Origin: Myxococcales bacterium
GTDB lineage: Bacteria; Myxococcota_A; Bradymonadia; UBA7976; UBA1532
DNA length: 64,000 nucleotides
Assembly (NCBI GenBank): GCA_020633465.1
Contig: JACKDN010000024.1
Coordinates: forward strand, 76,261 to 140,260
Direction of reading: 5' to 3'
Shown here in pieces: positions 8,462-16,521 of this stretch (position 1 is the stretch's first letter; every line of letters begins with the position of its first letter). Position numbers and translations under genes: made by a program. The notes below the pieces were generated by a model that was given only the letters and a program-made list of their open reading frames with translations, had not been told where the DNA came from and did not search any database.

Positions 8462-8490
8462 TTGACGGCCGCGAGGCGCCCTGCTAGCCT
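8462..8490 (+). promoter_or_regulatory. Candidate rpsT promoter
   Basis: TTGACG at 8462-8467 and TAGCCT at 8485-8490 are separated by 17 bases, with TGC directly before the -10 (extended -10 form). Transcription would begin near 8497, giving a leader of about 55 bases before the rpsT GTG. Confidence 0.55.
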
Positions 8491-8551
8491 CCCGCGTCCC
8501 GAATCGCACGGCCCGAGGGCGGGCCTGCCCATCCCTAGTTCGAGGTGAAAA

Positions 8552-8815
8552 GTGCCCAACCACAAGTCGGCGATGAAGCGCGTGCGGCAGAACGAGAAGC
8601 GCAACGCGCGCAACCGGCACGTCATGTCCACCCTGCGCAGCCGCATCAAGCAGGTGCGCACCGCGATCGACGCGGGCGACGCCGAGGCGGCCAAGAACGC
8701 GCTGCCCGTGGCCGTGCGCGCCCTGACCCGCGCCGCGGGCAAGGGGGTCATCCACCGCAACCAGGCCCGCCGCAAGATCGGCCGCCTGACCATCGCGGTG
8801 AACGGCCTGGGCTGA
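8552..8815 (+). CDS. rpsT: 30S ribosomal protein S20
   Basis: 87 residues, the normal length for S20. The start is GTG, read as MPNHKSAMKRVRQNEKRNARN, with GAGGTG four bases upstream. The basic two-helix composition, the repeated Lys/Arg clusters and the closing KGVIHRNQARRKIGRLTIAVN are diagnostic. S20 binds 16S rRNA early in 30S assembly. The gene stands alone between a terminator-like hairpin and the convergent holA gene and has its own promoter candidate. Confidence 0.96.
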   Translation: MPNHKSAMKRVRQNEKRNARNRHVMSTLRSRIKQVRTAIDAGDAEAAKNALPVAVRALTRAAGKGVIHRNQARRKIGRLTIAVNGLG

Positions 8816-8830
8816 GCCCCGGTCGGCGGG

Positions 8831-9841
8831 TCAGCGACCTCCGCCGGCGCACAGGTCGAGCAGCACGCCTTCGAGCAGCAGGTCGCCCGGCACCTTGCTG
8901 CTCTTGAGGGCGCGATCGGCCTGGGCGAGGCGTTCGAGGGCCGCGACCAGCTCTCCCCCCCGATAGTTGTTCAGCTGCCGCGCGAAGGTGCGCGCCCGGA
9001 AGGGCGGCACGCCCGCGCCCTGGGCGGCCTGCTCGGCGCTCGCGCCCGCGGCGCGCAGGCTGCGCCCCAACAGCAGCTGACGGTACTGCCGAATCACCAT
9101 CGCGAGCAGGCGCAGGGGCTCTTCCCCCTGGTCGAGCAGCTGGTGCGCGCGCGCCAGGGCGTCCGCGATCTTGCGATCGGCGAGGGCGTCGGTGAGCTCC
9201 CAGACGGTGCGCGCGCGGGTGTGCGCGACGGTCTCTTCGACGTGCGCGAGCTCGATGGCGCCGGGGGGCTCGACGTACAGGGCGAGGCGCTCGACGGCGG
9301 CGTCGAGGCTGGCCAGATCGCGGCCGATGGCCTGCACCAGCAGGGCCGCGGCGTCGGCGCGGATGGTGCGGCCGCGGCCCTCGGCGCAGCCCTCGACCCA
9401 GGCGGGCAGCTCGCGCTCGCGCGGGCTGGTGGACTCGTGCACCACGCCCTTCTTGGCGATGCGCTTGTACAGCGCGCCGGTCTTGCGGGCGCGGGTCGAG
9501 GCCTCGAACACGAGGCAGGACGAGGGATCGGGCGCGTCGACGTAGCTGACCAGCGCCTTCATGGCCTCGCCCGACGCGTCGAACACGGATCCCGCGTTGC
9601 GCACCCACACCAGGCGACGCGCGGCCATCATCGGCAGCGTGCGGGCCGCCTGGACGACGCGGCCGGGATCGAAGGACTCGCGGGCGTCGAAGCGATCGAG
9701 GTTGAAGTCCTCGGCGACGCCGCCCAGCACGGCGTGGCGCAGCCAGGCGGCCGCCTGCCGGGTGAGGAAGGCCTCGTCGCCGTGGAGCAGGTAGACGGGC
9801 GCGTCGCCGCCGGCGAGCGCCTTCTTCAGCGCGGCGCTCAT
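8831..9841 (-). CDS. holA: DNA polymerase III subunit delta
   Basis: 336 residues, typical of HolA. This is the clamp-loader subunit that opens the beta sliding clamp. The N-terminal region has PVYLLHGDEAFLTRQAAAWLR, the family opening, followed by FNLDRFDARE and the RRLVWVRNA strand of the AAA+-like domain. The C-terminal collar domain carries RTVWELTDALADRKIADALA and LLAMVIRQYRQLLLGR. The ATG overlaps the lptE stop by four bases (ATGA). The lptE-holA pairing is conserved in many Gram-negative bacteria and supports both assignments. Confidence 0.93.
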   Translation of the reverse strand: MSAALKKALAGGDAPVYLLHGDEAFLTRQAAAWLRHAVLGGVAEDFNLDRFDARESFDPGRVVQAARTLPMMAARRLVWVRNAGSVFDASGEAMKALVSYVDAPDPSSCLVFEASTRARKTGALYKRIAKKGVVHESTSPRERELPAWVEGCAEGRGRTIRADAAALLVQAIGRDLASLDAAVERLALYVEPPGAIELAHVEETVAHTRARTVWELTDALADRKIADALARAHQLLDQGEEPLRLLAMVIRQYRQLLLGRSLRAAGASAEQAAQGAGVPPFRARTFARQLNNYRGGELVAALERLAQADRALKSSKVPGDLLLEGVLLDLCAGGGR

Positions 9842-10332
9842 GGCAGGGCCTCGAGGACGACGAAGCGGGCGAAGAGGTCGTCGGCGGCCTGCTCGGCGGC
9901 GCGGCCGACGGCGGCGCGGCGGGCGTCCCGCGTGGCGAGGGGCGTGCTGCCGCGGGCATAGGCCACCCGGTGCACGACGGGGCCGGAGCTCCACAGGAGG
10001 GCGTCGCCCTCGCCGACCAGCCGCATCTCCATCTCCACTCCCGTGTGGTAGAGCGCGCCGCGGGCGGCGCGATCGAAGCCGACCGGGGCCTCGTCGATCG
10101 GGCGGAGCACGCCCTCGAGCGTGGGCCCCGCGCCCAGCGTCGGGCGCTGCCGGGCCGCGAGCAGCCGGCGCAGGCGCGCGCCGACCCGCAGGCCCAGATC
10201 GCCCTCGGCGGTCCGATCGTCGAAGACGCCCAGCCGCACCGCGGGCACGGGGCCGCCGGCGTCGGGACGGACCCAGCCGTAGCCGCACCCGCAGAGCAGC
10301 ACCGCCGCCCACAGCCGATTGCGCCACCTCAT
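9838..10332 (-). CDS. lptE: LPS-assembly lipoprotein LptE
   Basis: 164 residues with a short signal peptide and lipobox LLCGC (lipidated Cys16). The start of the mature protein, CGYGW, is typical of LptE. Sequence conservation in LptE is weak, so the call rests on size, the GY start, the AVRLGVFDDRT strand and, mainly, its position just before holA with an ATGA overlap. LptE plugs the LptD outer-membrane barrel and helps deliver lipopolysaccharide to the cell surface. A promoter candidate (TTGTCC-N18-TAGCCC) lies 10-39 bases upstream. Confidence 0.8.
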   Translation of the reverse strand: MRWRNRLWAAVLLCGCGYGWVRPDAGGPVPAVRLGVFDDRTAEGDLGLRVGARLRRLLAARQRPTLGAGPTLEGVLRPIDEAPVGFDRAARGALYHTGVEMEMRLVGEGDALLWSSGPVVHRVAYARGSTPLATRDARRAAVGRAAEQAADDLFARFVVLEALP

Positions 10333-10341
10333 GCGACGCGA

Positions 10342-10371
10342 GGGCTAGCACGCGGTCGGGCACGCGGACAA
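10342..10371 (-). promoter_or_regulatory. Candidate promoter of lptE-holA
   Basis: On the minus strand TTGTCC (10371-10366) and TAGCCC (10347-10342) are separated by 18 bases, with TGC directly before the -10 as in the rpsT candidate. The leader would be only a few bases long. Confidence 0.38.
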
Positions 10372-10393
10372 GGCGTTCGGGGCGCGGCCGGCG

Positions 10394-10399
10394 TATCCT
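10394..10399 (+). promoter_or_regulatory. -10 element placed for a leaderless transcript of the TPR gene
   Basis: TATCCT ends seven bases before the first base of the GTG start at 10406, so the predicted transcription start coincides with the start codon. No convincing -35 is visible and there is no SD. The same geometry occurs at 32976-32981 and 44868-44873. Confidence 0.4.
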
Positions 10400-10405
10400 G
10401 CGGGC

Positions 10406-11149
10406 GTGCTGTCGTCGTTTGCCCTGGTGCTGGGTTTGTGGGCGCCGCCGCTGGGCGGTGAGGCGGGCTTCGCGGCGCACCTGCAGGCGCTCGAGGCCGC
10501 CGCGACGGCGCGACCCGGCGATCCGGCGCCGGCGCTGCGGCTGGCGCAGGGGCTCGGCGCTCACGGCGACGCGCCCGCGGCGCGGCGTTGGTTGGCCGAG
10601 GCGCGGCGTCGCGGCGCGCACGCGCTGCGGGCCGCGCTGGTCGAGGGCGACGTGCGCGCCGCGGCCGGCGATCCAGCCGGCGCGCTGAACGCGTACTTCG
10701 AGGTCGTGCAGGCCGCGCCCCGCAACGGCTACGCCCACGTCCGGCTGTGGACGGTGCTGCGGACCGCCGGCGCGCTGCCCGCCACGCTGGACGTGGATCG
10801 GGTGCGCCGGCTGCTGGGCGAGCGCGGCTACACCCTGCCCCGCGATCCGAGCGATCCGGCGGAGCCGGGGCAGGCGCGGGCGGCGCGCGCGCGCGGCGAC
10901 GCGGCGCTGCGGGCGGGGCGCTTTCGCGAGGCGCTGCGGCACTTCGAGCAGGGGCTGCGCTTCGATCCGACCGACGCGGCGACCTGGCGAGGCCTGGCGA
11001 TCACGCGGAGCCGGCTGCGGCAGACGGACGAGGCGATCGCGGCGTACCGACTGTTCGTGCATCTGAGCCCGCGGCGGACGCACGACACACGGCGCGCCCG
11101 ACAGATCATCCTCGACCACGAGCGGCGGCGCGCGCGGGACGAGACGTGA
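10406..11149 (+). CDS. TPR-repeat protein, probably exported
   Basis: 247 residues from a GTG start without an SD; a -10-like TATCCT seven bases upstream suggests a leaderless mRNA. The first 18 or so residues are hydrophobic (LSSFALVLGLWAPPLGG) and could be a signal peptide. The rest is helical repeats: a first block at about 24-100 (RLAQGLGAHGDAPAARRWLAEA) and clear TPRs near 155-235 (ARGDAALRAGRFREALRHFEQG, then ITRSRLRQTDEAIAAYR). TPR proteins are scaffolds for protein contacts; no specific role can be assigned. It is divergent from lptE-holA. Confidence 0.7.
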   Translation: MLSSFALVLGLWAPPLGGEAGFAAHLQALEAAATARPGDPAPALRLAQGLGAHGDAPAARRWLAEARRRGAHALRAALVEGDVRAAAGDPAGALNAYFEVVQAAPRNGYAHVRLWTVLRTAGALPATLDVDRVRRLLGERGYTLPRDPSDPAEPGQARAARARGDAALRAGRFREALRHFEQGLRFDPTDAATWRGLAITRSRLRQTDEAIAAYRLFVHLSPRRTHDTRRARQIILDHERRRARDET

Positions 11150-11239
11150 AGCGATTTTCCCTGGATCGAGCCCCCACCGGCCAGCCAGGGTGAACAGTGA
11201 ACGGCCCGTGGGCGGCGCGGGCAGCGAATCGGGGGAGCG

Positions 11240-13713
11240 ATGAACGCATCGACGGGTCTGGGTTGGGCCGGTGTGCTGGCGCTCGGGCTGGCGCTGAGCA
11301 CGCTGGGCTGCATCGAAGACAACGCCGCGATGGTGGATCCCGACGCGGCGGTCGGCGGCGAGGACGCGGGCGGCGGCGCTGGCGGCCAGATCGGCGCCGG
11401 GTGAGCCTGGCGCCGGCGGTGAGCCTGGCGCCGGTGGTGAGCCCGGCGCGGGCGGCGCCCTGGCGCGGGCGGCGCCCCTGGCGCGGGCGCGCCCCCGGCG
11501 CAGGCGGCGCCCCGGCGGCGCCGGCATGGGCGGCGCCCGGCATGGGCGGCGCCCCGGCATGGGCGGCGCCCCGGCATGGGCGGCGCCCCGGCATGGGCGG
11601 CGCCCCTGGCATGGGCGGCGCCCCCGGCATGGGCGGCGCCCGGGCATGGGCGGCGCGCCCGGCATGGGCGGGCATGGGCGGCGCTCCGCCGGCCGATCGC
11701 GACGACGACGGCGTGCCCGACGGCGCCGACAACTGCCCGGACGTGCCCAACGCGGATCAGCTCGACGCCGACGGTGACGGGATCGGCGACGCCTGCGCCG
11801 GCCCGCCCGGCGACCGGGACAACGACGGCATCCCCGACGGCGAGGACAACTGCCCCGGCGCCCCGAACAACAGCCAGCGCGACGCGGACGGGGACGGCGT
11901 CGGGGACGCCTGCGACAACTGCCCGGAGACGCCCAACCCCGATCAGGTCGCCCTCTGCCGGGATGCCGACGACGACGGCGTGCCCGACGACGCCGACAAC
12001 TGCCCCCAGGTGGCCAACGCGAACCAGGCCGACGCCGACGCCGACGGCCTGGGCAACGCCTGCGACAACTGCGTCGGCACCGCCAACCCCGATCAGGCCG
12101 ACGAGGACGGCGACGGCGTCGGCGACGCCTGCGAGCGCTTCGTCGAGGACTCCGATCTCGACGGCACGCCCGACGACGCCGACAACTGCCCGCTGACGCC
12201 GAACCCCGGGCAGGCGGACGGCGACGGCGACGGGGTGGGCGATCGATGCGACAACTGCCCGGTCGACGCCAACCCGGATCAGGCGGACGCCGACGGCGAC
12301 GGGGTCGGCGACGCCTGCGTGGACGCCGATCTGGACGGCGACGGTGTCCCGGACGGCGTGGATCTGTGCCCCCGGGTGCCCGATCCGATGCAGCGCGACA
12401 CCGACGACGACGGCGTCGGCGACGCCTGCGACAACTGCGTCGGCACGGCCAACTTCGACCAGGTGGATCGGGATCGCGACGGCATCGGCGACGCCTGCGA
12501 CGAGCTGGTGCCGCAGGCCTACGTGGTGCTCGAGTGGGGTGATGCGCGGGTGGACTTCGACCTGCACCTGCTGCACCCGCGCGGCACCTGGTACAGCCGG
12601 ACGCTGGACTGCTGGTCGGGGGCCCGCGAGCACGACTGGTGCGCGCCCGGGTACCCCGTCGACGCGCCGCGACAGTCCGACGTGCCCGAAGAGCAGGTGC
12701 GCCTGGGCGTGCCCATCGCGGGCTGGCACACGATCGGCGTGGATCTCTTCAGCCGGGGCGAGCCCGTCGAGGGCCTGGCCCGCGTGACCCTGTACTGCGG
12801 CGACAACCCGCCGGTGGTCTTCGGGCCTCGCGCCATGCGCAGCGCCAACGCGACCGAGCGCTCGTTCTGGGAGGTGGCCCGCTTCGATCCCACGACCTGC
12901 GCCGTCGAAGCGCTGGACGCGATCGCGACGCTGGCCTGCGACGCGGAGCAGCGCACCGACTGTACGTGCGCGGACTGCATGGAGTCGGTGTGCTCGCCGC
13001 GCAACTGCCCCGACGGGGCCGCCTGCGACATCGAGTCCGGCGTGTGCGACGACAACTGCGCGGGGGTGCAGTGCGCCGAGGGCACGTTCTGCGAGCAGGC
13101 CACCGGCGAGTGCGTCGACCCCTTCGCCGCCACCTGCCAGCCCTGCCGCGACGCCCGCGACTGCCCCGACGGCTATCAGTGCATCATCTATCCCGGCGTC
13201 GGGAACGCCTGCGGCATCGAGTGCGACGTGGTGGGCGCCTGCCCCGCGGGCAGCGAGTGCTCGGTCATCCGCCGCGAAGGGCGCGAGGTGCGGGTGTGCG
13301 GCGACCAGGACGGCTGCCGCCCCGATCCCTGCGCGGACGTCCAGTGCCCGGGCGGCCTGTGCGATCCGAGCTCGGGCGACTGCGTCGAGTGTCTCGAGGA
13401 CGCGCAGTGCCCCGGCGACGGACAGGGGTGCGTCGACAACCGCTGCGTCGCGCTGCAGGGCACCGACCGCGCGGTGTCCAGCTGGGGGCCGGACGGCAAC
13501 CGGCCGGTGCGCTGTGAGGGCGATCGCGCCTGCACCGACGACGAGTCGTGCCGGCGCTACGCCGAGGCCGACCGGGGTTCGCTGTGCCTGCTCGACTGCG
13601 GCGGCGACGTGGGCTGCCCGGCGGGCTACAGCTGCTGCGATCCGCAGTTCGGCGGCATCGGCGCGCCCTTCTGCATCGACGCCCGCAACGCGCTGGGCTT
13701 CCTCTGCCAGTGA
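11240..13713 (+). pseudogene. Thrombospondin-type-3-repeat lipoprotein with frameshifts in a Gly-rich linker
   Basis: An ATG at 11240 after GGGGGAG starts a lipoprotein signal peptide (LALSTLGC, lipidated Cys23), but that frame stops at 11402-11404. The neighbouring frame then reads three GEPGAGG repeats, and a third frame runs open from there to 13713. The long frame encodes GMGGAP repeats, about nine thrombospondin type 3 units (DRDDDGVPDGADNCPDVPN and similar, 11695-12520) that should bind Ca2+, a globular region (VVLEWGDARVDFDLHLLHPRG) and a Cys-rich EGF-like tail (about 12945-13713). I infer one surface lipoprotein interrupted by indels in GC-only repeats; error or real slippage are both possible. 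Everything downstream of the repeats looks intact. Confidence 0.72.
11403..11690 (+). repeat. Low-complexity Gly-Ala-Pro / Gly-Met-Gly coding repeats
   Basis: Tandem imperfect units first read as GEPGAGG and then as GMGGAP (unit close to GGCATGGGCGGCGCC, many copies). Runs of C and G vary in length between copies and shift the reading frame, which accounts for the interruption of the surrounding lipoprotein gene. A comparable but in-frame repeat occurs near 52730-52880. Confidence 0.7.
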
Positions 13714-13729
13714 CCCGCTGGGCCCGCCT

Positions 13730-15328
13730 TCACCGCCGCCGCGCGAAGCGGGGGCGGTGGAGCAGCTCGGCGAGCACCACCGCGTCGACCACCTCGCTCA
13801 TCGACAGCGGCGCGTCCATCGGGACGGGCCCCGCGTTGCGGCGCCGCGCCGTCGGCCCCCGGCGCGCCTCGCCCTCGCCGAGGATGTTGGCGCGCACCGC
13901 CCGCGCGAGCCGCGCGTGCGCGCCCTGCGACAGGGCGGACGCCTCGATGGCCGCGGCGATGACCACGCGCGGATCCTCGACGAACGCGTCGCCCTCGAGC
14001 AGCTGAGGGGCCCGCTTGCGGACGCGCGCCCACAGCCCCGGGCCGAGCTCGAAGTCGTGCACCGCGCTCAGCGGCGCGCCCGCCAGGCTGTCGAAGTGGG
14101 TGGTGTAGATCGCCTCGAGCAGATCGACGCCGGGCTCGTAGAAGCGCCGGGTCGGGATGCGGACGTGTTCGCCGTACATCGTCTGCACCCACAGCGCGTC
14201 GGGCGCGCCGTGCGTGCGATCCCAGTCGCGCAGCAGGGCCTTCGCCTCGACGTCGTAGCCCATGCGCTCGAGCAGCCAGGCGCCGAGCCGCACGCGCAGG
14301 TCGGCCGGCGGGTGCTCGGCGACCACCCGCCCGTCGCCGCCGCCGTGCAGCACGATGACCGCGTCGGGGTCCTCGGGCTGCTCGAAGGCGTGGATCATGC
14401 CGCGCAGGGCGGCGGGGCCCAGCAGCAGCGCGGCGACGGCGTCGGCGACGACCTCGGGTAGCCAGGCGCGGTAGGCGGCGTGGACGTCGAAGATGACCGA
14501 GCGGCCCTGCACCCGGGGCAGCCAGGGCGGCTCGCGCGAGGGCACCAGCGCGCGCAGATCCGCCGCGAAGCCCTCGAGCGCCCAGTACATGACGTGGCCG
14601 ACCTCGTGCGCGATGGAGGGCCAGCGCAGCAGATCGTCGCCGAAGTCGTCGGGCACGAAGATGACCGGGTGATCCGGGAAGAGGCCGTAGATGACGGCCT
14701 CGCCGCCGGGCACGGCGGGCGCGCACAGCGGGCGCAGCGGGGGGAAGTCGAGGCCGTGCGCTTCGGTGTACCGCTGCAGCGGGGCCATCAGCGCCTCGGC
14801 GATGGCGTCGGCGTCGGCCATCACCTCGCCGAGCTGGCGATCGGTGCGCCAGGTGACCAGGGCGTCGAGGGCCTCGGTGCGCACGCGCTCGATGGCCAGC
14901 GACTCGAAGAGCGCCTGCTGCGCCTCGGGGGCGAGCACCAGCTCGACCACGTGGAGGGGATCGTCGGACTGCGCGGCCGCGACCTGCCGGCGGAAGCGCT
15001 CGACGAGGGCGTCGACGCGCGCCGCCGTGGCGTCGAGGGCCTCGCGCACGCGCACCAGGGGCCCGCTGGGGGTGCCCATGCGCTGCTGGGCCTCGGCCAG
15101 GGTGCGCTGCAGATCGGTGGCCGCGTCGAGCCCGCCGCGGAGGCGCTGGCGGATGGTGTCGACCCAGGCGGCGAGCGCCTCGGGGCTCTGCTCGGCGGGC
15201 TCGGCCGGGCGGTTCAACGGCGCCTGCGGCGTCGTCGCGTCGCCCCCGCGCCGGAACAGCCGCCCGAAGATCGAGCGGACGATCTGCAGCACGAAGATCA
15301 GCAGGATGATGCGGTCGACGAGCTCCAC
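13730..15328 (-). CDS. Putative membrane-anchored zinc metalloprotease
   Basis: 532 residues from a GTG start, nine bases after the stop of the small upstream ORF. A hydrophobic N-terminal segment (VDRIILLIFVLQIVRSIFG) is followed by an Arg-rich stretch, consistent with an inner-membrane anchor and a cytoplasmic body. A helical region follows, then the zinc motif HEVGH at 241-245 and a likely third ligand in PEVVADAV (Glu292/Asp296), which is the HExxH...E arrangement of gluzincin-like proteases. I do not recognise the family. It appears to be the last gene of an nfeD-floA operon, so it may act in membrane-domain or protein quality control; this is inference from position. Confidence 0.68.
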   Translation of the reverse strand: MELVDRIILLIFVLQIVRSIFGRLFRRGGDATTPQAPLNRPAEPAEQSPEALAAWVDTIRQRLRGGLDAATDLQRTLAEAQQRMGTPSGPLVRVREALDATAARVDALVERFRRQVAAAQSDDPLHVVELVLAPEAQQALFESLAIERVRTEALDALVTWRTDRQLGEVMADADAIAEALMAPLQRYTEAHGLDFPPLRPLCAPAVPGGEAVIYGLFPDHPVIFVPDDFGDDLLRWPSIAHEVGHVMYWALEGFAADLRALVPSREPPWLPRVQGRSVIFDVHAAYRAWLPEVVADAVAALLLGPAALRGMIHAFEQPEDPDAVIVLHGGGDGRVVAEHPPADLRVRLGAWLLERMGYDVEAKALLRDWDRTHGAPDALWVQTMYGEHVRIPTRRFYEPGVDLLEAIYTTHFDSLAGAPLSAVHDFELGPGLWARVRKRAPQLLEGDAFVEDPRVVIAAAIEASALSQGAHARLARAVRANILGEGEARRGPTARRRNAGPVPMDAPLSMSEVVDAVVLAELLHRPRFARRR

Positions 15329-15337
15329 CGGCCGCCC

Positions 15338-15514
15338 TCAGCGCTCGTCGTTCGGCGGGGGCGCGGGCGGCTGCGCGCCGGGCGGCGGGCGCCGACGCCG
15401 CCAGCGCGCCGCGACCGGCGGACCGATGAGCTGCGCGATGACGTAGCGGCGCATCCAGCCCTGGTCGCTGGGCAGCAGGCGCTGCAGCCGCGGCGCGGGG
15501 CGACCGGCGCTCAC
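15338..15514 (-). CDS. Small basic proline-rich protein of the floA operon
   Basis: A 58-residue frame whose GTG overlaps the floA stop by four bases (GTGA) and which ends nine bases before the protease start. The first half is plausible folded sequence (RLQRLLPSDQGWMRRYVIAQLIGPPVAARW); the second half is Arg- then Pro-rich and ends PPPNDER. No SD is needed if it is coupled to floA translation. No function is recognised. The main support is the tight spacing on both sides, without which the 175-base gap in this operon would be unexplained. Confidence 0.45.
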   Translation of the reverse strand: MSAGRPAPRLQRLLPSDQGWMRRYVIAQLIGPPVAARWRRRRPPPGAQPPAPPPNDER

Positions 15515-16494
15515 CCCTTGGGCCCGTCGTCCTCACCGAGGTGCGAGATGCGCGTGCGCATGTCGGTGTCGGACTCGATGTTCTTCATCTGCAGGTAGTC
15601 CATGTAGCCGATGTTGCCGTTGCGCAGGGCGTCGGCCAGCGCGCGCGGCACGTCCGCCTCGGCCTCGACCAGCTTGGCGCGCATCTCGTGGACGCGCGCC
15701 TTGTTCTCCTGCTCGACGGCGACGGCCATCGCGCGCCGGCTCTCGGCCTGGGCCTGCGCGATGTTCTTGTCGGCCTCGGCCTGGTCGATCTGCAGCTTGG
15801 CGCCGATGTTCGAGCCCACGTCGACGTCGGCGATGTCGATCGACAGGATCTCGAAGGCGGTGCCGGCGTCGAGACCCTTCTGCATCACCGTGCGCGAGAT
15901 GAGATCGGGGTTCTCGAGCACCGCCTTGTGGCTGGCCGCCGAGCCGATGGTGGTGACGATGCCCTCGCCCACGCGGGCGAGGATGGTCTCTTCGCCCGCG
16001 CCGCCGACGAGGCGCTCGATGTTGGCCCGCAGCGTGATGCGGCTGAGCGCGATGAGCTGGATGCCGTCGGCCGCCACCGCCGCCACCTTGGGCGTCTGGA
16101 TGACCTTCGGGTTGACGCTCATCTTGACCGCCTCGAGCACGTCGCGGCCGGCGAGGTCGATGGCCGCGGCGCGCGCGAAGGACAGGTTGATGCCCGCCTT
16201 CTGCGCCGAGATGAGCGCGAAGACCACGCGGTCGACGTGGCCGCCCGCCAGGTAGTGGGCCTCGAGCTGGCCGACCGGCACGTCGATGCCCGCCTTCACG
16301 CCCGAGATGCGCGGGTTCACGATCAGCGCCGGCGGCACCCGGCGCAGGCGCATCGCGATCAGCTGCGAGATGCTGACGCCCGCGCCGGAGAAGGTGGCCG
16401 CCACCCAGAGGCCCACCGGCACGAAGTAGAAGAAGACGCCGACGCCGATCAGCCCAGCGACGCCCATGACCAGCAACATGACCCCATCACCCAT
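15511..16494 (-). CDS. floA: Flotillin-like protein FloA
   Basis: 327 residues, matching FloA (YqfA). Two hydrophobic stretches near the N-terminus (about 5-45) anchor it in the membrane. A band-7/SPFH domain follows (PRISGVKAGIDVPVGQLEAHYLAGG, then LISAQKAGINLSFARAAAIDLAGRDVLEAV). The C-terminal coiled coil contains AEADKNIAQAQAESRRAMAVA and closes with ALRNGNIGYMDYLQMKN, a FloA signature. FloA scaffolds functional membrane microdomains. It follows nfeD by 27 bases, the conserved partnership. Confidence 0.95.
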   Translation of the reverse strand: MGDGVMLLVMGVAGLIGVGVFFYFVPVGLWVAATFSGAGVSISQLIAMRLRRVPPALIVNPRISGVKAGIDVPVGQLEAHYLAGGHVDRVVFALISAQKAGINLSFARAAAIDLAGRDVLEAVKMSVNPKVIQTPKVAAVAADGIQLIALSRITLRANIERLVGGAGEETILARVGEGIVTTIGSAASHKAVLENPDLISRTVMQKGLDAGTAFEILSIDIADVDVGSNIGAKLQIDQAEADKNIAQAQAESRRAMAVAVEQENKARVHEMRAKLVEAEADVPRALADALRNGNIGYMDYLQMKNIESDTDMRTRISHLGEDDGPKG

Positions 16495-16521
16495 CGCGTT
16501 CGCCTCTTCTGCCCGATCTCG

